A DNA stretch of 64,000 nucleotides from Trichaptum fuscoviolaceum (taxonomy: Eukaryota > Basidiomycota > Agaricomycetes > Hymenochaetales > Trichaptaceae). Every line of letters begins with the position of its first letter. Within the stretch, counting starts at the first letter, position 1. This document shows, in pieces, positions 54,712 to 64,000 of this stretch. The notes beneath the pieces were generated by a model that was not told the origin of the DNA, searched no databases, and worked only from the letters and a program-made list of their open reading frames with translations. The position numbers and the translations under genes are program-made. The stretch is from positions 6,200,001 to 6,264,000 of the forward strand of contig CAJSYZ010000005.1 of assembly GCA_910574455.1 (NCBI GenBank). Direction: 5' to 3'.

Positions 54712-56438
54712 ATGGTGGAGGATAAATACATCGGCCTAGCGCTGGCAATATCTGGCACACTTGCCATTGGCTCAAGCTTCATTATCACGAAGAAAGTGAG
54801 TGTGGACTTCCTTTGTGTTTATTCGGGACCAAAGCAATTACTGTCAGTGACTGACTTTACTCTATGCTTTATGCTGCGTAGGGACTTAACGACGCTGGAC
54901 GAACCTCTCAATATGAAAATGCTTCAGACAACCTGGCGTACTTGAGGAATCCGATATGGTGGCTTGGGATGATTACGAGTGCGTTCAAGTTCACATGTTT
55001 ATGTGGCAGGTACTGAACTCGAACATTATCCATCTAGTGGTAGTCGGTGAAAGTACGTACTCAATAAGGACGAGCAGGGACATGGGAACGATACTGATAA
55101 ATAATCTACAGTCGCGAATTTTTCTGCATACCTGTTTGCTCCGGCAATATTGGTTACACCTCTCGGCGCTCTCAGTGTACTCATAGGGTCCGTTAAAACC
55201 CGTTCTCTTTGCATACGACTGCTAATCACTTAGAAATTCAGGGCGGTGCTGGCATCGTTTCTCTTAAAAGAAGAGTTGGGGCATATAGGACGAGTGGGAT
55301 GTGCGCTATGTCTTATTGGATCGTTGATCATTGTAATGCATGCACCGGCGGACAAGGAAGTGCAGACAGTCGATGAAATTCTACATTACGCCATTCAACC
55401 AGGTACGTTACTATTTTCTCTCGTCAAAGAATTGCATCCCCACTTACATAGATACACATTCACTTAGGATTTCTGTTGTACGTCTTCACGGTTCTGGTCT
55501 TCACGCTTGTCATGATCTATGTCTTCGCCCCGCGATACGGGCGCACGAACCCAATCATCTATATCTCAATCTGCTCGTTGGTCGGATCCGTCTCCATCAT
55601 GGCTATCAAGGGCTTTGGTGTCGCACTAAAATTGACGTTCAACGGGAATAACCAATTCGGACATCCGAGCACTTACGTCTTTGCCATCGTGGTGGTCGTG
55701 TGCATCGTTGTGCAGATGAACTACTTCAACAAAGCGCTGGATATCTTCTCAACGAATGTGTGCGCATATTTCGCTGTCAATGAAACATGCTGTTGAACAG
55801 AGTTATACTGACGATGAATTCATAGTGTCAATCCGATGTACTATGTCGGCTTCTCAACAGCCACGCTTGTCGCATCCCTCATCCTCTTCCAAGGGCTCAA
55901 CACTGACGATGGCGTTGCGACCGTATCCCTACTTTGTGGGTTTGTTATCACCTTCCTGGGTGTGCATCTCCTCAACCTTAGTCGCATGTCCGAGGCCTCG
56001 GCGTCCCTCGCAAATGGTCACGCTCGCCGGAACTCAGCTATCGAGAATGGACTATTGAATCCACGATTGAGCATCAGTAGCATTAGTGGACGGATGTCCC
56101 TTGACAGATGGAATGGACCCAACGGAGGACTCGCGGCCTACCGCACTGACCCTCCACTCTCCGCAGGTGGGAATGCGCGGAGGAGCTCGCTATATCGACA
56201 CCAATCGTCTACTCTATTCAACGCGTTTGGGGACGATGAAGACGATGAGTTTGACGGGCGGCCACGAGAGGAAGTTGGTCTGCAGAGGCTGAGGGAGGAG
56301 CCCGAGATGGAGGATGAAGGAGAGTTGAGCGAGGTAGATGAACGGACTCATTTACGTTCTGTTGATGGGAGGCTACCGCAGCATGTGCGCAGAGAAGGCT
56401 CGAGAAGTCATAGCAGTTCTCCTCGTATATCAAGCTGA
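54712..56438 (+). CDS. NIPA-type magnesium transporter
   Basis: A member of the NIPA/DUF803 family of membrane Mg2+ transporters. Exons 54712-54795, 54882-54978, 55038-55052, 55112-55187, 55242-55402, 55468-55759 and 55826-56438 give 445 aa. Family hallmarks are GLALAISGTLAIGSSFIITK in helix 1, LRNPIWWLGM, VGEIANFSAYLFAPAILVTP and LGALSVLIGAVLASFLLKE. Later ones are RYGRTNPIIYISICSLVGS, MNYFNKALDIF and MYYVGFSTATLVASLILFQG. About nine helices are followed by a 150-aa Ser/Arg/acidic cytoplasmic tail. Exon 3 is a 15-nt microexon. Confidence 0.93.
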
Positions 56439-56772
56439 TAAAATTCTCGTTGTATTTATTACCTCCTCTTCCGACCACATTACCCATCACAGTCAGTAGA
56501 GAGCATCCTTCCAGTCACGCATAAATAAACCCGTAGTAGTAATCTCTCTTTAGTTATGGACTCTTTTCTTTTTTAATGTTTGTTGTTTTTATTCGTACTG
56601 TTTTGGGAGGTCTTATACATGCAGTGTGACGCGACGCGGGAGCGAGGACTTCACGCGCCGAACTTGAAGTACCTTGACATTGACCACAACGTTCTTGCCT
56701 GGATTTTACTTCTTTTTCTCCTGCTATAGCTTGACGCTCTGCGACGTGCATTGAAGAATCGCAATCGAGCTA
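56439..56772. other. Short intergenic
   Basis: 3' end of the NIPA gene and promoter of the next gene on the same strand. Nothing else seen. Confidence 0.6.
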
Positions 56773-57985
56773 ATGCCGCTCATAAATGCGAGTATAGACG
56801 CGTTTCTTGTCACAGCAGTTGCAACAACTGTACCGTGGATCTATTTCACAATCTGGCGAGCGCCTCCAACCAATGTCAAGGCAAACCTGCGTCCTCTGTC
56901 TGCTCAACAGCAACAATATCAACAGGAGCAGCTACATGGTAGCTCTACACGATCGTACATAGCTCTCTTCATCGCCTTGCATTCGATTTATGTATTATAC
57001 AACCTCATTGTATGTTCGCAACAAAACATATTCTCTGTGCTGGATGTCCCGTCGACAGAACCGAGCGACGCGATTCGGGCACGGTTATTGCACCTTGCAG
57101 ATATTCCTGACCTCCCTGAGACACTTGAGAGATTGCTCATGCGCCTTTCATCGTTTGATGTGAGGCACATATATGTTCGGTGAGATCGCTTCTTTTTCGA
57201 TAGCAAGATAAACTCTGATCTATTTTGTTTGGTCATCTTTCCGCTCATCTGTTGAACATCAAAACCTAGCTTTGGGCATCAAGTCGTGGAGGAATGTGAA
57301 CATTGCGCGACGTTCTATGACTATGTGCTTTATGCGCTGCCGCGGCCTTTGTTAGAGTATACACGGGAAGCCGCCATAGTGGGTGTGGTGACGATTCGTG
57401 GTAGCGTGCGGGAGCGCTGGCGTCCTTGGGGGTTGGGCATACTTGGACTATCTGCAGCACTGGAGGCATATTTCTTGATGACGACGAACCTTACCATCGG
57501 GGGTGGTGAAAGAACTGTGATGGTAGGCTCTATTTGCTCATCCCTATGATTTACACCTATGGGGATTTAAGCTAATTGATGGTCCTGGTCTGCGTTAGCT
57601 GCATGACAACCTTTGGACCCTCCGTCAACTCATCTTCCTCCTCCTCCCTGTGGGCCTGCATCTCCTTCCGCCCACGCCGCGGCGAATCACACCGCTTGAC
57701 GCCCTGCCCGAGCTTACCGTCCTCGCAAACCAGACATTCTCGCGAATCCAGCTTCTCAAGTACACACGCGGTGCATTAGCGCGTACTCCGGAGCTGCAGG
57801 ACGCTGCTGGTGCGTGGTGGGCGAAAGGAAGGCAGGAGGGAGAGTGGGTAACGGAAGATCAGGAGATGCAGGAGCTTGCAAAGAAGCTTCAATTGGATAT
57901 CGAGGAGGATGGCGAATTACGCGCGAAGGCAAGGTCGATAGTGGAATCGCTGAAGGTTGGCTATCAGCCAAGTCAGTTCACATAA
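56773..57985 (+). CDS. Conserved-looking membrane protein, 348 aa, unknown function
   Basis: Exons 56773-57179, 57270-57522 and 57599-57985 join in frame. Four likely membrane segments are FLVTAVATTVPWIYFTIW, YIALFIALHSIYVLYNLIV, GLGILGLSAALEAYFL and LIFLLLPVGLHLL. A soluble domain between the second and third holds a cysteine pair in EECEHCATFYDYVLYALP, which could bind a metal or form a disulfide. The C-terminal 130 residues are helical and charged. The ordered, non-repetitive sequence and clean exon phases suggest a conserved fungal family, but I cannot name it. Probably an endomembrane or mitochondrial protein; no signal peptide. Confidence 0.78.
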
Positions 57986-58624
57986 CTCTTTGACTTATCC
58001 TTCGTATTTTATGCTTCGGCTCTCTTGCATTTGTTTCTTGCAGCACCTGTAGCATCACCATATACTCCTGTATCTGCATTGTATATATTCTCACCGTTGT
58101 TTGCAACTTTCCACCAGCTATACTACTTATTAGTGTGTACTGATGGGATTGATTTGCTTCTGTCATTGCTGGTCGTAAAGCACCATAAGGAGTATCCCGG
58201 TATAACAACCGGTTTGCATATACTTGGCACACGTTTGAGCGTGGACACAAAGGGGCCCATTACATCCATCGTAATTCTTCGCACTTGCTTCTGCGCGTGC
58301 TGTGTTCTATATAACCTTCTCAACATCGCCCACGACGACGACGAGCAGTGCAAGAAAGCGGTGAAGAGCAGTGAACGTGGAGCTCCGCAGACTGGCAGGC
58401 TATTCACGTGCGTCCATATACCATCATGCTATTCGATACCCACTTCGACTAACGCCTCTGAGCTGTAGTCGTCTGCATCGCCCCCACAGACACTTTTCTT
58501 CATACAAATTCTTTGCATCCCCCATCACGACTCTTAACGCAGGGCATACGAAAGGCTCATCATAGCAGCCTGATAAGTACCGTGATCACATCGCACGACT
58601 CTTGACGCGCTAGCAGGATACGAC
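57986..58624. other. Intergenic with an unassigned frame
   Basis: A 147-codon plus frame (58025-58468) and an overlapping 94-codon minus frame. Neither is recognisable and neither has splice support. Probably 3' UTR and the OSBP promoter. Confidence 0.45.
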
Positions 58625-60792
58625 ATGGCTTCGACGACTCCAACACCCACATCCGAAGGACACGATGCAGGCGACGTGCACGCGCCGGCCATTGAGCTGG
58701 AAGAGCAAGATGCTGCGATCGCTGTGCCAGACTCAGGCGATTCAGGCGAGGGCGGGAAGCTGAAGATGATTGTCCAGCTCCTAAAGAAGTGCTTGGGCGT
58801 GAAGGACCTTGCGGCCATGTACGTCTAAAATATTATTATTTTCGTTATCTCTTGGGCACTAAACAGTTGCTTATGTCCCTACTTAAATCCACATCTTATT
58901 GTGTTTGGTGTTGAATCGACCGTATAAACGTACATTTACATCCACATCGATGCGGCATTAATGAACTACAGGCGATTATCCCTCCCTGCATCACTGCTCG
59001 AGCCTATCCCAAACCTGGAGTACTGGCAATATTTAGATAGGCCAGATTTATTTGCTGCGTGAGCTTAATTTTTCTTAGAGGCGAGCGATAGCTATTGAAC
59101 TTGACTTGACTTTTATAGCATAAATGATTCTGATGATCCGTTTGAGCGAATGCTCGCTGTTATACGGTTCACTTTCACGAAGGACCTCAAGTTCATCGTA
59201 TGTCATCTTCTCCTGCTTACTAGCTTAACCAGCTCATTGATTGCCCCGGCATCTAACTTCAGAGGGGCAAAGTTGTAAAGCCATATAATTCAGTTCTCGG
59301 CGAGCACTTTCGTGCACACTGGGATTTCTTGCCGGTAGACTACCCTCCTGATCCGCTCCAACCTCCTATTCATCGCGAGCACATTACCTCCCCTGCACCT
59401 TCGGCTAATCCGTCTTCAATTTTCGGCAAGGGACCGAAAGATGAGAGTGTACTCTCCTTTCGCTCGAACAGATCCGTCAAGAGCTCCAACTCCAAACGCA
59501 CCTCCTCCTTATTCAATTTTTCTGCAGCACGCGTGACCCCACTCCCTAGCTCTAGCGCAGCAAGTCCGAAGCCCATCGCTGCTACGTCTTCCACGGATAG
59601 TACCATGCCTGTGGGTGTCAGCGCCGGGGTTGTAGAATCAAACTTGGCAGCGCAGGTCTCGAGCCTCAGTCTTGGACGAACATCCGGGTCTGTATCCGGC
59701 GGAGAGGGTGACATCGAAATCGACGGCGAGAGCGAGCGTGTTCGTGTCGCCTTTCTCACCGAGCAGGTCTCGCACCACCCACCCATCAGCGCGTATTACG
59801 CTACCTGTCCCTCTCGTGGCCTTTCTATGAGCGGCATCGACCAGATCTCTGCTCGTGTTTCGGGCACGTCCGTTCGTGTTGCTCCCGGTTCATTCAATAA
59901 GGGAATCTACGTGCATGTTGAGGACGGACCGGGTAAGGGGGAGCAGTACCAAATCACCCACCCTGTGGCGATGGTGAACGGTATGTTGCGTGGCAGCTTT
60001 TATGTTACTGTGGGTGATTCGACGATCATCACGTGTGAGGGATTAAATGGACCAGTGGATGGAAAGGAAAGGCTGAGGGCGATTATTGAGTATAAAGATG
60101 AGGTCCGTTTCTTAAACTCTAGCACAATGCATCTTCCCGAACTGGAACTGATATTTTTCCAATCTTTCTTTCTATTCTCCAAATCTTATCCAGTCCTGGA
60201 TTAGTGCACCTAAATTCGCCATAGAAGGCGTTATCCATACTTACCGTGAAGGGGAGACGGCGCATCTCGAATGGACAAAGGTCAAGCATGTCCCGCGCTC
60301 CGCCGCTGTTGCTTTCTTCGATGGTTCCTGGCGCACGCGTGTGCGTTGGCGGCGTGCCTCGGGCTCTTCCGCACCCACCGCTGATGACCCCGCGACGCTC
60401 ATTGACCTTTCTACGCTGCTGCTTGTGCCGAAGAGGGTCAGGCCTTTAGAAACACAACATGCATATGAGAGCCGCAAACTGTGGGAAAACGTAACGAACA
60501 ACTTGTTAGCGAAGGAGTATGGAGAAGCAACGAAACATAAGCATACGATTGAACAGCGGCAGAGAGAGAAGGCGGCGGAGAGGAAGAAGAAGGGCGATGA
60601 GTCAGTTGCAATTTCTTTCGCCTGATTTCCATTCTCCGTCCTAATGAAAGTCATGCTGACTTTGTATGTTTGCTTCACAGCTTTATTCCAGTCTTCTTTG
60701 ATAAAGACATCGACTCAGGCATTCCACGGTTAACAGCCGAGGGTCGGAAGGCATTGGAAGAAGAACTTAGGACTACAGAAGCGGGGCCATAA
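58625..60792 (+). CDS. Oxysterol-binding protein homologue (Kes1/Osh4-like)
   Basis: A lipid-transfer protein exchanging sterol and PI4P between membranes. Exons 58625-58818, 58972-59058, 59119-59197, 59263-60102, 60194-60600 and 60681-60792 give 572 aa. The family signature EQVSHHPP is at about residue 286. It also has LSLPASLLEPIPNLEYWQYL, FTFTKDLKFIRGKVVKPYNS (KPxNxxLGE) and a C-terminal WENVTNNLLAKEYGEATKHK helix. There are no PH or ankyrin domains, as in short Osh proteins. About 120 Ser-rich, low-complexity residues are inserted between the GEHFRAHW strand and the signature strand, making it longer than Kes1 (434 aa). Confidence 0.93.
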
Positions 60793-62009
60793 ACTTCGTC
60801 TACCAGAAACACAACATTATAGGCACCTGATACGCATGTATCTTGTACATACATCCTGCACCCATTGTCGATTATCGTCTCCTCCATAGGTCATTGCATG
60901 TTCTCACGTCGTTCAACAAACTTTCTTGTTCCTCTTTCTTGTTACATATCTTCTGTTATTTTGCTTTTCTTTAGATACCTTCTTCTTCCTTGTATTTACT
61001 TATGCCACCCGAGACAGAACGCATAATCATAGTCACAGACACATTGCATACCCTCATTGAATGAGTGTCATGCTCAAGCCTCTTTCATCCCGCCCATTAC
61101 ATTCAAGTTGAAGTCAGTACTGACGAAAGTGAGGATTTTCATCAATATTATTGTCATGAATTATACTAATGCTACCAAGATCGATGATCAAATGAAATGC
61201 TGATGAATCACATGAATTGTAGCATTCAGAATGACTTATGAATTGGCACATTTGGCCGCAGCTTCATTGGATGACTGCCGTTGAAACTAGAAGGCATCAT
61301 AATTGACTACATACCGAACTAATGCCAATGCTTCACGCGAGTTAATAATTAAACACCGTATAGGACTACAAGCTTTGAATTTGAAAGACATACGAGTACA
61401 ATAACTATATAGATCCACTGACAAGAACAGAAGAATAGTACACGCCGCTTGTGGGCGATCTTCTTCAAACAATACATTATTGCATACAGCATAACGCCCC
61501 AACCCTCGCATCTTTCGTAAGATTCCCCTGTTCGACGATCGAAAGACGGAAAACTAAAGGTTCATGAAGATTTGTCCCGCTCCTGGGCAAAGTGAGCTCT
61601 CAAGCATTTTCGAAACACACACTCGTTTCTGTATTGTACGGATGGACTATGCGCGACTCGTATGGCAAGTAAGCTTCACATTCTGTCTCTTGCACCTATT
61701 ACGGGGTTCAAAATGTGTTAACAGAGAGTGACTAAGTGATGACCATACTGGTAGTTTGTTTGCAGATGAAATTTGATCGGAATGTGTCTCAGTGACAACG
61801 CTGATCTTTATGTGAGATGTTGCCTCTTCCCCGAATAACTAAGTAAAACCTGTGAATATGCTGATGCTACATATTGGACGATATGAAAAAATCACACCTT
61901 TTCTGGCCTTGAGTGGGATCGAAGAGGGGATAACATCGAGGAGCCGAGATTACTCTTACTTCTGCTTCGGTTACGACTTGAACTGGTCCTCAGGTTCAAC
62001 CTGATCAAT
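60793..62009. other. Convergent 3' intergenic region
   Basis: 1.2 kb between convergent genes. Contains ATTCAAGTTGAAGTCAGTACTGAC at about 61,092-61,115, partly palindromic and similar to motifs elsewhere. No gene. Confidence 0.5.
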
Positions 62010-63487
62010 CTACCAGTGAGCTTTATCATACTCAATATTCATATCATCCACTACGTACGTCACCAGCAAAGCGGACATGTATACTGTAATTGTTGTTATC
62101 GTCGATTATCTCAAGTGAGAAGAGCAATGCTTACGAGGACTGTTACATATGAAAAATGCAAGATAAGTGGTTGTGTTGGGATACACAAGACTCTGAAAAG
62201 TAATGGTTAGGTTTTCGAAGAAGCGAAGGGGCAAAGGCCTTACCAAAATCAGGGTCATGAGCGCACATAAGCTTGTCGCCAGACCAGTACTGATGGTAAG
62301 AATGATAAGTCGTTTGATGAGATTGTCCGACCGATGAAAGCCCGTTCGAGACCGCCAAAGTAGGTATATGAGAACGAGAGCGATAGACAAATCACATGTC
62401 GCTTCAACAATGTTTGTCGTGCGCGACAACCACTCGTATTTCGTTAAGTCGGGGAAGCGACTGAATGGAGTGCTGTGGCATTGTGGTAGAGCTTAGAAAG
62501 GACGGTGCAACAATATAGATAGGTTACTTACGCAAGCGCAAAGTAAGCTAAGCGATATTCGCATTGAAAATGAATAAGTGCCAGTAATCGAGAGCAGAAA
62601 GAGGATAGTGAACATTTACCTATGACTAATGAAATTTGTGTAACGACAAGGGTACCCAATCCGAATACGATGGGGATGTTTCCGTGGCTCACTATAAGAG
62701 AAGTATATTCACTCGGACGAAACGCTTTATCTGGGGATATCTGACTTACATTTCCAAACCCGGTGCAACATGAAACATTGGACCAAGCAACAAACAATTC
62801 CCTACAACAGGTGAAGGTAAAGATGAGTGGACCTTTGCGACTTTCCAGAAGGTGAACCTACACAGAGCAACATCGAGGCCTGCGTTCATGGTATATAATA
62901 AGTAACCGTTACAGGTGTGAAACAGTCAAGAGTTAACGAACATTATGGCCTTTCACTATCGCGCTGAGGAACGCAGAGTTGCCGAACTTGGTGACAAGAT
63001 ACGTATAGCTTGTGTTCACGATCAATCCTTGATGGACAGTAACGAGGACCGCGACGATAGTGACCTGTGTCTAAAGTTATTGCCGTACCATGCGCGTGCT
63101 ACTAGTAGGAAAAGTCTTACCAAGTTCTTGACGGGCCACTCATCATTGTACCTCTGTTTCCACACGCTTAATCAGTATTCACTTTAGTAGATACAGTATA
63201 CTGAACACGCACGGTGAAATAGTGGTACAACTGAACACATCCAGCTCCCCATAATCTAGTAGATCCCTTAAAGATCTGCAGCGAGTAGAGTATGACATAG
63301 CGAATCTGAGAAACAAATTGCTGAGTGACAAGGAAGACAGTGAATCGACCAAGCATATCACTCACATCACTCCGAGATAGAACGCGCCAACCTGAAATCA
63401 AAAAGATAGTCAATAAGAGGATACGATTGAGAAATACAAAGCACAGACAGTCTTGCCCACGGGTGGGTTGCTATCGAGTAAGGCCAT
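62010..63487 (-). CDS. DUF6534-type seven-helix membrane protein
   Basis: Eleven short exons: 63449-63487, 63366-63391, 63213-63255, 63121-63153, 62957-63064, 62750-62801, 62620-62691, 62532-62547, 62244-62472, 62147-62192 and 62010-62083, giving 245 aa. The N-terminus (MALLDSNPPVGKTVGAFYLG) and the pattern of later segments are as in the large Agaricomycete DUF6534 family. The key pieces are GCVQLYHYF, VHQGLIVNTSYTYLVTKFG and VQCFMLHRVWK. Then come a C-terminal DLSIALVLIYLLWRSRTGF and RLIILTISTGLATSLCAL. The family is of unknown function and strongly expanded in mushrooms. It is shorter than typical members (about 300-350 aa), partly because the segment before VQCF is reduced and the tail is brief. 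Exact terminal exons are the least certain. Confidence 0.8.
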
Positions 63488-64000
63488 CCTCGTGACACTT
63501 TTCAAGTGTGTCTTGATCTTAGAATCGGGTGAGAGTCACGAGGCCACAGAAGAAGATGAAGCCTGGCGGGTTTCTTAAGTAACAGAGAAGACTGCTATAA
63601 TGTGGCAAAAGGCATCCTATGTTAGACCGGAACATGCGTGCATATCTAGATTGATCGGGGTATACTGCATGGGTTAGAAGGCGGTAATCTTCGCATTAGT
63701 GGCATCATACCTCCTTACCCGATCAAACCTAAAGATGTGAAGTGAATTGACTGAAAACCCTAGACGCTGAGGTCCGGTTCCGAACATTGAAACATGCAGG
63801 TGACCCCCCACATCACCCATCGAAGGTTCAGCCAAACTTCCACAGCATCAGATGGGTGAGCAAAGGAAGAATGATGTCGATTGCGAAGCAGTGCGGCGAA
63901 GAAGTTGTAATACAAAAGCCTGGTAGTAGCATGCATGAGACAGGTGTTTGAAGATGGCAGAAGACAGTATCTCTACCGGTGATAGTATAGTCTTCTGCAC
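63488..64000. other. Promoter / intergenic to window end
   Basis: Upstream of the DUF6534 gene. No gene or repeat recognised. Confidence 0.5.

Noticed and set aside
58025..58468. 147-codon plus frame downstream of the four-helix membrane protein
   Set aside because: No recognisable domain, an overlapping minus frame of similar quality, and a position that fits a 3' UTR plus the next promoter.

Overview
This window is nuclear DNA from a filamentous fungus, most probably an Agaricomycete (mushroom-forming basidiomycete). Almost every gene is cut by many short introns (about 45-70 nt, GTRNGT...YAG), several with exons of only 8-26 nt. The gene content fits too: a DUF6534 seven-helix protein, an F-box/LRR-type protein, a caspase-like C14 protease with a Ser/Pro-rich N-terminus, and expanded short-chain dehydrogenases. 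No tRNA, rRNA, CRISPR array or bacterial-type operon was found. Most exon structures were rebuilt by hand from splice signals and reading phase. Where I give an exon list, the phases sum to an intact frame.

Layout. 0-5.8 kb: a PIF/Harbinger-like MITE abutting a plasma-membrane syntaxin gene (-), then gene-poor DNA. 5.8-15.3 kb: two very large genes facing each other, a mucin-like Ser/Thr-rich single-pass membrane protein (+) and a coiled-coil protein ending in an NFKBIL1-type J-like segment (-). 15.3-18.4 kb: gene-poor, with one fragment of a gene start. 18.4-24.9 kb: an unidentified 733-aa protein and the exocyst subunit Sec5 (+). 25.0-29.4 kb: an MFS transporter and a DHH-family phosphoesterase (-). 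30.9-45.7 kb: four copies (three intact, one decayed) of an acetoin/diacetyl-reductase-like SDR, interleaved with a caspase-like protease, a divergently oriented orphan protein, serine hydroxymethyltransferase (SHMT), and a gutted MFS drug-transporter relic. 46-54.5 kb: a GST relic, an FAD-dependent oxidoreductase, a kinase relic, an F-box/LRR-type gene and a broken FEN1 (Rad27) copy. 54.7-63.5 kb: a conserved block with a NIPA-type Mg2+ transporter, a four-helix hypothetical protein, an oxysterol-binding protein and a DUF6534 membrane protein.

How the genes relate. Conserved housekeeping genes (syntaxin, Sec5, SHMT, NIPA, OSBP) flank an accessory interval of about 24 kb (roughly 30.9-54.5 kb) rich in duplicated and decaying genes. 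Syntaxin and Sec5 both belong to exocytosis, and OSBP to membrane lipid transport, but nothing suggests co-regulation. The SDR family looks like a local duplication series: the copies share intron positions and C-terminal exon sizes, and two share a TATA box about 54 bp before the ATG. The most intriguing pair is the caspase-like protease and the orphan 212-aa protein, which are divergently transcribed from one 1.3-kb intergenic region.
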